Shown piece after piece: positions 53,503-62,723 of a stretch of 64,000 bases of DNA (the stretch's first letter is position 1; each line of letters opens with the position of its first letter). Both the position numbers and the translations under genes were made by a program. The notes beneath the pieces were generated by a model that saw only the letters and a program-made list of their open reading frames with translations, ran no database searches and was not told where the DNA came from. Origin of the DNA: MFD02979-c5 sp963705385 (lineage in GTDB: Bacteria > Bacteroidota > Bacteroidia > Cytophagales > Amoebophilaceae); NCBI GenBank assembly GCA_963705385.1, contig OY970075.1, positions 868,001 to 932,000 on the forward strand, given 5' to 3'.

Positions 53503-56500
53503 ATGAATTATTTTAGTATAGATTACCTAATCGTATATGCTTCTCTGCTCGCTACCCTGTACATCGGCTTACGGGAAGGTAGAGATATCAAAGACCTTAG
53601 GGATTATGCCATTGCCAATAAAGTATATGGCACAAGCGCATTGCTACTTACATTTTTAGCCACCAACCTAGGAGGGGGGTCAACTCTTGAGGTAGTCAGC
53701 TGTATATTTTCAGATGGGGTCATCATGGCAGTTTCACTCTTTGGGGTTGCTATCTCACTTTTATTTATTGCCATCTTTATTGCCCCAAAAATGCAATACT
53801 TTGATCACTGCATTACTGTTGGGGATGTAATGGGTAGCCTTTATGGAAAGGGTAGTAAAGTAATTACAGGAATACTAGGCACGCTTTATTCCCTTTGTAT
53901 GGTTGGCATGGAACTCTTAATGCTGGGTGTGGTCTGTGAGCTGTTGCTAGGTATTCCGGCAATTTGGGGTGTCTGTATTGGAGGGCTCTTACTAGCAGCT
54001 TATGCAGCTCATGGAGGTATCAAGTCTGTTACCATGACCGATATTTTCCAGTTCCTCATTCTTTTTGCAATGCTTCCCTTTTTAGCAGTACTCACTATAA
54101 GCAAGGTGGGCAGCATCAAAGAGGTATTTATGCAAGTGCCTGCAGAAAAGTTTAATATATTGAAGCATGAGAAGTTCTCCTATTACTTAACACTCCTTTT
54201 AGTGTGGAGTATTTTTCCGGTGGGTATCACTAGTCCTCCTATTTTCCAAAGGCTGCTCATGGCTAAGAGACCGGATCAATTGCGCAATCAATACTTTATA
54301 GCTGCTGCTTTTGATCCTTGCTTCCAACTAACCATGATGATGTTAGGCCTATGTGGTATAGTATTATATCCTACTATAGAGGCTAAGCTTGTTCTGCCCC
54401 ATATTATTACTCACATCTTGCCCGTAGGTATCAAGGGATTGGCTATTGCTGGCATGTTGGCTATAGTGATGTCTACGGCAGACTCTTACCTGCATGCTGC
54501 TGGATTATTGTTTACCCATGATGTGGTCAAGCCCCTCTGTGATCGACTCAAAGTCACTATCAACGAACTACCGGTGGCAAAATACAGTACGATCTTAATA
54601 GGCTGTGGAGCTATTGTCATAGGCCTTAACGCCACCTCTGCTCTTGCTCTAAGTTTCAAAGCTGTAGGGTTTACAGGGCCTATGCTTATGTTTCCATTAA
54701 TAGCGGGTATCCTGGGGCTAAAGCCAGAAAAAAGCACTTTCTATATAGCCATGGGCGTTACGATAGGTGTCTTTATCAGTTCTCATTTGTTCCTTCCTAA
54801 AGAACAAATTCATTTAGCTACACTTGCAAGCATTATAGCTAATGGCATCAGCTTTTTCGGAGCACATGTGATACAGCATAAGGGCTTTGCCATTATTCTC
54901 CGTAACGGAGAAGGGGCCACAGAACATATATGGAGACCCAAAAAAAAGCCTTTACTAGAGCAGCTTCAACGATATGCACCTACCTTGCAAAACATTCTTC
55001 AATATTCACAGTTGAGCGTGCAAAAATATGGAGCCCCTTACGTTCTCTTTGGAGTATTCTGCTGCTTCAACTTCACACTACCCTACTTTATGTATGCCCA
55101 CGAGTCAAAGCAAATTTATGAGTTGACTTTATACATTCGCCTCATAGGAGCCCTAGCCTGTGGACTACTCGTGGTCAAAGAAAAATGGGCAAGTTATCTA
55201 CTACCCTATCTCCCTACCTTTTGGCATCTCACCCTACTCTACTGTATTCCTTTTACCAGTACAGTGATGTTCTTACTTACACAAGGCAGCACAGAGTGGC
55301 TTATCAATGTAACACTGACTATCATGTTCCTCATCGTGCTGGTAGATTGGATGAGCTTTTTTATACTCACAGGCCTGGGCATTGCTTTGGGTTTCCTATT
55401 TTATACCCAGGTGGTGGGACCTATTGACCTAAAGCTGGACTTTACTACCGGCTACCTGCTCGTTTACCAAGGCATCTTTGCTACGCTCATTGGCTTGCTC
55501 TTTGCCCGCAGAAGGCAGCAAAAGTTTGACCGGGCTGTTATCCGCCGACAGCAACTGGCAACTGCGCACCAAGCAACCAGTGGCAGACTTGTAGAAGCCT
55601 TAAACTATCAGGATAATCTTGCCAAGGGCCTTAGCAAAGAAGGTACCCATCTACTGAAAGATATGTATGCAGCTAGTAAGGAACTAAAAGAAGCGATAAA
55701 GCCTACTCCCAACAAAAAGCTCCAAGAAGCCATTGAAAAGCTAGAGTCAGGGATAGACTACCTTAAAGAAATCAGCTACCGAACCAAAGACTACTTAAGG
55801 CTTGAGGTAAGTAAGGTAAGCCTGGATACCCTGTTACGCGAAGTACAGCTCGCTATCAAAACGCAGGACTTAGAGCCTACACCTTCTCTAGCTATCCAGC
55901 TCATCACTCAACAAAAAGAGCTTCAGGGTGATATGGAGCGCATTAAAACGCTACTTATCAACGGCATCTGTTATGCACAGCAATACAATATTGACAACCA
56001 CCCCATCCAGCTTGCTGTAGAATCTACCCAACTAGGCTATAAGCTATCCTCTATCAAAGACTACACTAAAAAGATTGATGCACTGCGCTTCACTATTACT
56101 ACAGACGATACCTTACCTACGCTGCAGCCTATTTATATGGGCGATATATCTACTGCCCAGGTTCCTCCTGAGACACTTCTAGATTTACCCAAAACAGAAA
56201 ATGCACGCATTGTAGATGCCCATTATGGAGTAGTAGCGTACTATGAAATGGAAGAAAACTTGTCCATAGTCTATGTGATTCCCCTTCGTATACGTGACAT
56301 CCGCCCTAAAAATATGGACTTAAAGGAGATGCAAAAAGGTCCTGAAGAGGTAATAGTAGACTATGCAGGGGCTGCTGCCCTAGAGCATGAGCTTTTAGAA
56401 AGCATCAAAGACAAAGCCCAGGGAGTCAGTATAGCCAAAGTAGAAAAGGCTATTGGCATAATTAAGAAATACCATGGCAGTCAAAAGCGTAAGTCTGGAG

Positions 56501-56949
56501 AGCCGTTTTACTTCCATCCTATCACGGTAGCGCAGCTTGTATTAGATTTTGCTCAAGACGAGGAGACAATTATTGCAGCCTTGTTGCATGATATTGTAGA
56601 AGATACATCTATGAGCTTAGTGCAGGTAGAAGCCATGTTTGGTCCTGGCGTAGCCCGTTTAGTAGATGGCGTGACCAAGCTGGACAAAGGAACGAGAAGA
56701 TTGTCTCTCTCATCTTTCGAGAATACAAAAAAGCTGCTGGATGAAGAGGAAAAGCGCATACTGAAGATCAAGCTAGCAGACCGCATCCACAACATGCGCA
56801 CCATAGAGGGCCATGCTAGCTATGAAAAGCAAAAGCAGGTATCAGAAGAGACCCTACAGTTCTTTATTCCTTTAGCCAAACAACTAGGCCTATCTCAGGC
56901 AGTAGAAGAATTGAAAAGCCTTGTTTTTGATGTATTGAATAGGGGATGA
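53503..56949 (+). CDS. Fusion: sodium/solute symporter, relic sensor kinase, SpoT-like HD hydrolase
   Basis: 1148 residues in one frame. Residues 1-460 form an SSS/SLC5-type transporter with about 12 helices (LATNLGGGSTLEVV, GGIKSVTMTDIFQFLI, MLAIVMSTADSYLHAAG). Residues about 500-665 add 5-6 more helices. Residues 680-940 are a coiled coil and a region like a histidine kinase, but without an H-box and without a clear ATP lid. Residues about 960-1148 are a (p)ppGpp-hydrolase type HD domain: GEPFYFHPITVAQL, ALLHDIVEDT, LVDGVTKLDKG, KLADRIHNMRTI. There is no synthetase domain. I recall similar chimeras in Rickettsiales amplified elements; no such element is visible here. Likely a membrane sensor linking solute or Na+ status to alarmone breakdown, by inference. 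Confidence 0.85.
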   Translation: MNYFSIDYLIVYASLLATLYIGLREGRDIKDLRDYAIANKVYGTSALLLTFLATNLGGGSTLEVVSCIFSDGVIMAVSLFGVAISLLFIAIFIAPKMQYFDHCITVGDVMGSLYGKGSKVITGILGTLYSLCMVGMELLMLGVVCELLLGIPAIWGVCIGGLLLAAYAAHGGIKSVTMTDIFQFLILFAMLPFLAVLTISKVGSIKEVFMQVPAEKFNILKHEKFSYYLTLLLVWSIFPVGITSPPIFQRLLMAKRPDQLRNQYFIAAAFDPCFQLTMMMLGLCGIVLYPTIEAKLVLPHIITHILPVGIKGLAIAGMLAIVMSTADSYLHAAGLLFTHDVVKPLCDRLKVTINELPVAKYSTILIGCGAIVIGLNATSALALSFKAVGFTGPMLMFPLIAGILGLKPEKSTFYIAMGVTIGVFISSHLFLPKEQIHLATLASIIANGISFFGAHVIQHKGFAIILRNGEGATEHIWRPKKKPLLEQLQRYAPTLQNILQYSQLSVQKYGAPYVLFGVFCCFNFTLPYFMYAHESKQIYELTLYIRLIGALACGLLVVKEKWASYLLPYLPTFWHLTLLYCIPFTSTVMFLLTQGSTEWLINVTLTIMFLIVLVDWMSFFILTGLGIALGFLFYTQVVGPIDLKLDFTTGYLLVYQGIFATLIGLLFARRRQQKFDRAVIRRQQLATAHQATSGRLVEALNYQDNLAKGLSKEGTHLLKDMYAASKELKEAIKPTPNKKLQEAIEKLESGIDYLKEISYRTKDYLRLEVSKVSLDTLLREVQLAIKTQDLEPTPSLAIQLITQQKELQGDMERIKTLLINGICYAQQYNIDNHPIQLAVESTQLGYKLSSIKDYTKKIDALRFTITTDDTLPTLQPIYMGDISTAQVPPETLLDLPKTENARIVDAHYGVVAYYEMEENLSIVYVIPLRIRDIRPKNMDLKEMQKGPEEVIVDYAGAAALEHELLESIKDKAQGVSIAKVEKAIGIIKKYHGSQKRKSGEPFYFHPITVAQLVLDFAQDEETIIAALLHDIVEDTSMSLVQVEAMFGPGVARLVDGVTKLDKGTRRLSLSSFENTKKLLDEEEKRILKIKLADRIHNMRTIEGHASYEKQKQVSEETLQFFIPLAKQLGLSQAVEELKSLVFDVLNRG

Positions 56950-57154
56950 GCGCTAATACCAACAGCAGTTTCCAAGGGCGTACCTGCTTACTGACAACGA
57001 TTAATAGCCTTGCAAAACACAGAAAGACATGCATTTTAAACCATAAAATGGGGCAAATGTCTAGCTTTGCATGAGTTCTTAAGGGATGACTAACTATCTG
57101 ATACTAGGCCTCGCCTTTGCTCAGCGTGTCAACTTTCTGGCTTACAATAATCTA

Positions 57155-58348
57155 ATGAGTAAATCAAAAAATCACCCAACCACCAAAGCAGCCAATGAAT
57201 TAACCCAATGGTTTAAAGGTGATCCTGTTATATGGGCCATCGCACTAGTACTTGCTATTTTGAGCATATTGGCCGTCTACAGTGCTTCCGGCTCATTGGC
57301 CTATCGGCAGATGCAAGGAAATACGGAATACTACCTATTCAAACATTCTTTGCTCATATTCATCGGTCTCGTAGCCATGTGGATAGCGCACAACCTTGAC
57401 TATCGCTATTATGCAGGTATTTCTAAGATTACACTTTGGTTATCTGTCCCCTTGCTCTTACTTACCTGGCGTTACGGAACAACGCTGAACGAAGCTTCCC
57501 GCTGGCTAACCATCCCAGTCATTAATAAGGCCTTTCAGCCTTCTGACTTAGCACAGCTTGCTTTGGTCGCTAGCCTAGCCAACATGCTGGCCAAACGGCA
57601 GTACAACATTGACAACCTGCAGGAAAGCCTGCTGCTTATGTTAGTTTGGTGTGGAGTGATCAGTGGTCTTATTGCTTTGTCCAATTTTTCTGCTGCTTTG
57701 TTACTCTTCCTCACCTGCATGCTGTTGATGTATATTGGAAGGGTACCCTTCAAATACCTGGCCATGTTGACAGTGCTTGGGCTATTCATAGGGATTATTG
57801 CCGTATATGTAGGACAGAGGGGTGGGACAGCCTTAAACCGGATCAAATCTTTTACACAAGAAGAGCTTCCTTTTCAAACAGAGCAGGCTTATATTGCCAT
57901 TGCTACGGGAGGGTTATACGGCAAAGGCCCTGGAAACAGCCAACAAAGGAATTTTTTGCCTCATCCTTATTCAGATTTTATTTATGCTATTCTAGTAGAA
58001 GAGTATGGCCTTATAGGGGGAGGCGCTGTTGTTTTGCTTTACCTCGCCTTACTCTACAGAGGTATTCGTAACGTATCCCAAAGTAACCGAACTTATGGAG
58101 GGTTACTGTCAGGCGGGCTAAGCTTTGCGCTAGTGCTCCAGGCTTTGGTGAATATAGGCGTGGCTGTAGGCTTAGCCCCTGTCACGGGTCTGCCTTTGCC
58201 TTTTGTGAGCATGGGCGGAACTTCTTTGTTGTTCACAGGTATCTCGCTAGGTATTATCCTGAGCGTCAGCAGGGGAGACATTGATGAGAGCATTGATTGG
58301 CTTAAGAACCAGGACACTGCTAGGAAGAATAGGTATAAACAGACTTAG
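57155..58348 (+). CDS. ftsW: FtsW, septal peptidoglycan polymerase
   Basis: A 397-residue SEDS-family protein with about 10 helices. KGDPVIWAIALVLAILSILA, NTEYYLFKHSLL, NEASRWLTIPVI, ALLVEEYG-like AILVEEYGLIGG and the C-terminal GLPLPFVSMGGTSLL are family hallmarks. The start MSKSKNHP at 57155 is preferred over an upstream ATG at 57086. Closest to Bacteroidetes FtsW rather than RodA, judged by the NEASRW and NTEYYL segments. It stands apart from ftsI, murE and ftsQAZ. Confidence 0.9.
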   Translation: MSKSKNHPTTKAANELTQWFKGDPVIWAIALVLAILSILAVYSASGSLAYRQMQGNTEYYLFKHSLLIFIGLVAMWIAHNLDYRYYAGISKITLWLSVPLLLLTWRYGTTLNEASRWLTIPVINKAFQPSDLAQLALVASLANMLAKRQYNIDNLQESLLLMLVWCGVISGLIALSNFSAALLLFLTCMLLMYIGRVPFKYLAMLTVLGLFIGIIAVYVGQRGGTALNRIKSFTQEELPFQTEQAYIAIATGGLYGKGPGNSQQRNFLPHPYSDFIYAILVEEYGLIGGGAVVLLYLALLYRGIRNVSQSNRTYGGLLSGGLSFALVLQALVNIGVAVGLAPVTGLPLPFVSMGGTSLLFTGISLGIILSVSRGDIDESIDWLKNQDTARKNRYKQT

Positions 58349-58492
58349 ACTTATAAATTGTGTATGCTAAGGGCATAGCAACAAGGAAGTAAGCTGAGCA
58401 AATACCATATCTTGAATAAAACAAATAATGACTATTTTTTACGCAGCTTAAAAACTTTCATTAAGTTATTAGCTCACTAAAAAAATCTGGCC

Positions 58493-58837
58493 ATGGCAAT
58501 TAGGATAACCAATGAATGCATCAATTGTGGTGCATGCGAGCCTGAGTGCCCTAATAATGCTATTTACGAAGGGGGCGTACCGTGGAGTTGGGCTGAAGGT
58601 ACCAGCTTAAAAGAAGTAACTATAGACAGCACTACAGTCAATGCTAACTCCGCCCAGAAACCTTACTCTGATGAGTTTTACTACATTGTCACAGATAAGT
58701 GCACAGAGTGTGTAGGCTTTTATGAAGCACCGCAGTGTGCAGCTGTGTGCCCAGTAGATTGTTGCGTGTTAGACCTTCATCATCAGGAAACCAAAGAAGC
58801 ATTAGAGCGCAAAAAGGCCTGGCTACACGGGGAATGA
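58493..58837 (+). CDS. 4Fe-4S ferredoxin
   Basis: A 114-residue dicluster ferredoxin. The first site is CINCGACEPECP; the second is CTECVGFYEAPQCAAVCP, with the eight-residue spacing known from the Allochromatium type. The C-terminal helix (EALERKKAWLHG) is typical. Electron partner unknown; pyruvate:ferredoxin chemistry is not shown in this window, where PDH E2 is present. Confidence 0.92.
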   Translation: MAIRITNECINCGACEPECPNNAIYEGGVPWSWAEGTSLKEVTIDSTTVNANSAQKPYSDEFYYIVTDKCTECVGFYEAPQCAAVCPVDCCVLDLHHQETKEALERKKAWLHGE

Positions 58838-58915
58838 ACGAGCTCTTGTTTTACTAGCTTGAAAACCCGTCATTTGTAGGTAGTCTAAACGTTATATAAC
58901 CTAAACCTTAACACT

Positions 58916-59278
58916 GTGGAAGAGAACAGAGAAAACCATGAGATTTATTCAAAGAAAGTAAAAGCAGGTAAGCGCACCTATTTCTTTGATGTCAAGGCTA
59001 CACGTGCTAATGATTACTATCTCACTATTACAGAAAGCAAGAAAAAGTTTAAAGATGGTGAGGATGGACACTTTTATGAGAAACACAAGATATTCCTATA
59101 CAAAGAAGACCTCAATAAGTTTCTAGAAGCACTGAATGAAACGGCAGCACACATTAAAAAAGAATTAATGCCTGGCTACGACTTTGCTCAGTTTGATAAT
59201 AGAAATAAGGAATGGGATTCTATAGAACCCCCTACGGATGAAGACGCAGACATAGACACAGCGTTTGGCTTAATCTAA
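58916..59278 (+). CDS. DUF3276 PUR-alpha-like nucleic-acid-binding protein
   Basis: A 120-residue protein of the bacterial PUR-domain family, characteristic of Bacteroidetes and some spirochaetes. It carries SKKVKAGKRTYFFDVKAT and DYYLTITESKKKF, the two strand groups of the PUR repeat, then FLYKEDLNKFLEALNET and an acidic tail. By homology it binds single-stranded nucleic acid. It starts at GTG. Good lineage marker. Confidence 0.88.
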   Translation: MEENRENHEIYSKKVKAGKRTYFFDVKATRANDYYLTITESKKKFKDGEDGHFYEKHKIFLYKEDLNKFLEALNETAAHIKKELMPGYDFAQFDNRNKEWDSIEPPTDEDADIDTAFGLI

Positions 59279-59403
59279 CTGCTACCCTACATTTATAACT
59301 AGCAGAAGCTTTCCTCAAAAGTAAGCCACAAGAGTTACGTGCGTAAGCTAAGAACTTTGAGGAATGTCCCTTTTTATTCCTGTCCTTCATAATCTGCTCT
59401 TTT

Positions 59404-60501
59404 ATGACCCTTCAATACGGCATCGTTGGCCTGCCTAACGTTGGTAAGTCTACCTTATTTAATGCTCTTGCCCATGGAAATGCAGAGGTTGCCAACTTTC
59501 CTTTTTGTACCATAGAACCTAATGTAGGTGTAGTAGCAGTACCTGACGAGCGGCTCCAACAACTAACCGCTTTAGTCAAGCCAAAGAAAACGATCCCTGC
59601 ATTTATCGAGTTTGTAGACATTGCTGGGTTAGTAAAAGGTGCTAGCAAAGGAGAAGGGCTAGGCAACAAGTTTTTGGCCAACATCAGGGAGGTGAATGCC
59701 ATTGTGCATGTCATACGATGCTTTCAGGATGAGCAGATAATACACGTCGCAGAGCAATTAGATCCGGTTTTTGATAAAGCAATCATAGACTATGAGTTGC
59801 AATTGAAGGACTTAGAGACTCTCCAAAAGCGGATCACAAAAGTTGAGAAAGTAGCCAAGTCTGGTAATAAAGAAGCCCGGCAAGAGCTGGGTCTTTTGGA
59901 ACAATTTGAAACACACCTTATTCAAGGAGGTAATGCACGCAAGGTTGTTTTAGACGCATCGCAGGAACCCATAGTTCGTTCTTGGCAACTCTTGACCTTG
60001 AAGCCTATAATTTATGTAGCCAATGTCGATGAAAGTAGCCTCTCAAAAGATACCAATAGCTATGTAGAACAACTTCGGGAAGCTATTCAAGTCGAGAACG
60101 CCCAATTAGTACTGGTTTGTGCTACTTTAGAAGCCCAATTGGCTGAACTAGAACCTCATGACAAGGCGAGCTTCCTAGAAGATTATGGCCTCAAATCTTC
60201 TGGCCTAGATAGACTTATTAAAACTTCTTATGAGCTACTCGACCTGATCACTTATTTTACAGCAGGTCTTCAAGAAGTCAGGGCCTGGACAATCAAGTCC
60301 GGTACCAAAGCACCGCAGGCAGCAGGAGTAATTCATAGTGATTTTGAAAGAGGCTTTATCAAGGCAGAGGTAATCAAGTTAGCAGATTACCAACACTATA
60401 AAACAGAGCTTGCTTGCCGGGAAGCAGGGAAAGTGCATGTTGAAGGGAAAAATTATGTAGTAAAAGATGGAGACATTATGCACTTTAGGTTTAATGTATG
60501 A
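59404..60501 (+). CDS. ychF: Ribosome-binding ATPase YchF
   Basis: A 365-residue Obg-family P-loop protein that prefers ATP. G1 GLPNVGKSTLFNAL, switch region NFPFCTIEPNVG, G3 DIAGLVKGASKGEGLGNKFL, and a C-terminal TGS-like domain (GLQEVRAWTIKSGTKAPQAA, FIKAEVIKLADY). Full length. A lone transcription unit. Confidence 0.96.
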   Translation: MTLQYGIVGLPNVGKSTLFNALAHGNAEVANFPFCTIEPNVGVVAVPDERLQQLTALVKPKKTIPAFIEFVDIAGLVKGASKGEGLGNKFLANIREVNAIVHVIRCFQDEQIIHVAEQLDPVFDKAIIDYELQLKDLETLQKRITKVEKVAKSGNKEARQELGLLEQFETHLIQGGNARKVVLDASQEPIVRSWQLLTLKPIIYVANVDESSLSKDTNSYVEQLREAIQVENAQLVLVCATLEAQLAELEPHDKASFLEDYGLKSSGLDRLIKTSYELLDLITYFTAGLQEVRAWTIKSGTKAPQAAGVIHSDFERGFIKAEVIKLADYQHYKTELACREAGKVHVEGKNYVVKDGDIMHFRFNV

Positions 60502-60901
60502 GCAAGTAGGTATAGACTCTCTGAAATGGTCATTATTCCTTAAACTATTGCCTGTGTGCCATCCCAAAATGAGGTAAGTAGAAAGTATAGAAGTTCCTCA
60601 ATAATTAATTCCTCGTAATTATCCTTCATAGGATCCTGTTGTCAATAGGAAAAATGGTAGATTTTTGCGGTACTTATAATCCTAACTTCACTGTTAGACC
60701 ATTAAATCATTACCGATGATTCCATAATAACCAACTTTACAACAGCGCCAAAGAGAGAAATAAATCAACTCCCGTTGCTTGCTTTGAGATCCTGTTAACA
60801 AGCTGAAGGTATATTTATATAATGTACGTTATGTGCTCTGATGTAAATACTGAGCTATAGAGAAGTTACTGATTTCTTTACCAGCACAACTTGTTAGCCG
60901 T
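60502..60901. other. 400-base gap after ychF
   Basis: AT-rich, no gene or consensus promoter identified. It presumably held the promoter of the former toxin-antitoxin pair. Confidence 0.5.
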
Positions 60902-61081
60902 ATGCGGACTACCATACCCAACAGGTAGCGCAGTAAAGCCATAGCACAGTTGATAGAACAAGAGATAGTAATACGCGAACAGATGCTCCTAGCGTGTACT
61001 AGAGAAGTAGCAAAAGCTCAATCCCTTCATGGAAGAAATGAAATAACACTTCAAGAAGGATGGGGTGATGAATCGTGGTGA
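60902..61081 (+). pseudogene. Antitoxin-like gene with an in-frame stop
   Basis: One frame reads MRTTIPNR, a TAG, then RSKAIAQLIEQEIVIREQML and onward to GWGDESW and TGA. The C-terminal part has the charged helix and acidic end typical of antitoxins preceding MazF toxins. It overlaps the toxin start by 14 bases, the classic coupling. The N-terminal DNA-binding part seems short. Identity is inferred mainly from the toxin beside it. Confidence 0.5.
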
Positions 61082-61592
61082 CAGCTACTGAATTGATCTT
61101 TTCCTTACAATAGGAAGTGAAATTAATAAGCGTAGACCGTATGTCTTGGTAGGGGCCACACCTATCAGCCAGGTGAGACGACCTACCCTGATTGTTGTTC
61201 CTTTATCAAGCCCAGCGCAAGCAAGACCTCCGCTCACAGTGACTGTTTCATGTCTAGAGGAAAAAGTAGTAGCAGTATGTGATCAGATAAAAGCAGTGGA
61301 TAAGCAGCGTGTGCTGAGTTGTGCAGGCCAGCTCTCAGTAGCAGAATTGCATACTGTAGACAAGGCTACTCAAACAAGTACTAGCCTTAGCGTAAAATTA
61401 CTGCAGACAAGAAATCTGCATCGGAGGTACAGACAAATCACCCACCTATCCACCAGAGCACCAAAACCAGCCATTCTTATGCATTACAAGAAGACTTTAT
61501 GTTCGGCCATAAGTATAGGTAGCTTCATCAATGAGCGCACCTACAATAGCTTGAACAATAACCCGAAGACAAATAAGCGTCATTTGGTTTGA
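61068..61592 (+). pseudogene. MazF/PemK-type toxin with a Trp-to-stop change
   Basis: Reads MNRGDSY, then TGA where the family has Trp or similar, then IDLFLTIGSEINKRRPYVLV, PTLIVVPLSSPAQARPPLTV, VAVCDQIKAVDKQRVL and AGQLSVAELHTVDKA. These are the MazF/PemK endoribonuclease motifs in order. The frame runs on to 61592, but the family would end near 61400; the rest may be read-through. One changed base separates it from an intact toxin, unless the downstream part restarts at a TTG (61146). Confidence 0.75.
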
Positions 61593-62323
61593 ATGATGAA
61601 GGTCACCCTTCCAGTAGAAGTAGGGGCATACACCCTGTCGTTACTAGTTTTACTAAAGGTAAGCTTGATCAAAGCCTCCTGATAAATTTTTTCTACCAAT
61701 GGACTAACGGTCTTTTCTAGGGTTTTAATAGCAATCACCTCCCCTAACTCATCAACTTTGATTTCAAATACAATTTTACCGCCTTCATCAGTATCATCTT
61801 GGGGTTGTGGTAGGGCATCCCACACCCAGCCCACAAATTCAAGCAATGCACCTGCCTGCTTGCCCTGATCAGTAGTATATAGCCCCCGCTCGTCAATAGC
61901 CTTGCTAGCTTGCTCCACTTTGTGGTCTGTTGTAGCTGCTTCAGACTGTTTACTCGCTCTAATTGCTTCTTCACTGCCTTGGCCATTTTGTATAGTAGGG
62001 TTTGCGTTTTCCACCTCCTTTTCTACGGGCTGGGTCGCAGGGGCCGATGGGGGCATTTCTTTTCCTGGCTGCTTGCTTTCCTCTGGTAAGTGCTTTTCTA
62101 GCTTGTCATTAGGTTGTTTGAGCAGTAGTGGTTGGTCTGTTTGGACTACGGAAGGCTGATAGGCTAAATCAGTATTGAATACAATACTATAGCCTGAAGA
62201 GGAAGTTACAAGCGCTTGTCTGAGAGGTAAATAATAAGCGCCAATAAGCAATAATACATGGAGGAAGAGTGATATGGCCATTGCTGGCCCTTGTCTAGAT
62301 ACTTCTTTTTTGTTGTACTCCAT
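61580..62323 (-). CDS. tonB: TonB-like energy-transducing protein
   Basis: A 247-residue protein with one membrane helix near 15-32 (AISLFLHVLLLIGAYYLPL), a Pro/Glu/Gln-rich periplasmic linker, and a C-terminal domain (IVFEIKVDELGEVIAIKTLE, GRVTFIIQTK) of TonB/TolA-type fold. It lies 2 bases after exbD, so it is the third partner of an ExbB-ExbD motor that drives outer-membrane uptake. It could also be TolA-like; the order alone does not settle it. Its stop overlaps the end of the toxin frame on the other strand. Confidence 0.8.
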   Translation of the reverse strand: MEYNKKEVSRQGPAMAISLFLHVLLLIGAYYLPLRQALVTSSSGYSIVFNTDLAYQPSVVQTDQPLLLKQPNDKLEKHLPEESKQPGKEMPPSAPATQPVEKEVENANPTIQNGQGSEEAIRASKQSEAATTDHKVEQASKAIDERGLYTTDQGKQAGALLEFVGWVWDALPQPQDDTDEGGKIVFEIKVDELGEVIAIKTLEKTVSPLVEKIYQEALIKLTFSKTSNDRVYAPTSTGRVTFIIQTK

Positions 62324-62325
62324 GG

Positions 62326-62715
62326 CTATTCAGGCTTGGTAGCCACAGCAACCTTGGCATGTAGCGAGGCAGCAAGGTCAGTCACATAGATCATATGCTC
62401 TACGGGTACAGACTTATCAAGCAGTAACAGCACAAAGCGCTGGTCTGCGCTTAACTTTTGTTGTAATAGTGTTGCTAACTGCTCGCGTGCAGCCTTTTGG
62501 CTGTCTACATAGTAGTCCAGTTCTGCTGTAATAGTTACATTGACTTGGGGTAACACAGTGTCAGCGTTGTCACTAGTAGGTAGCTCTATAGATAGCGCTT
62601 GGGGGATAACTGGAGAAACAGTAAGCATGAAAAAAATGAGCAGCAAAAAAACAATATCTGTCATAGACGACAGGCTGAGTTGTGTATCAATTTGATATTT
62701 GTTGCTTAACTTCAT
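62326..62715 (-). CDS. exbD: ExbD/TolR-family biopolymer transport protein
   Basis: A 129-residue single-pass protein: the helix SSMTDIVFLLLIFFMLTVS holds the essential Asp (TDIVFLLL) that carries protons. The periplasmic domain ends VTDLAASLHAKVAVATKP. It lies 8 bases after exbB and 2 before tonB. Complete. Confidence 0.92.
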   Translation of the reverse strand: MKLSNKYQIDTQLSLSSMTDIVFLLLIFFMLTVSPVIPQALSIELPTSDNADTVLPQVNVTITAELDYYVDSQKAAREQLATLLQQKLSADQRFVLLLLDKSVPVEHMIYVTDLAASLHAKVAVATKPE

Positions 62716-62723
62716 GTATCCTG

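Noticed and set aside
61068..61110. TGA decoded as Trp, which would make the toxin intact
   Set aside because: Several clearly intact genes in this window end in TGA, for example the murE frame at 51289-51291, so the standard code applies.
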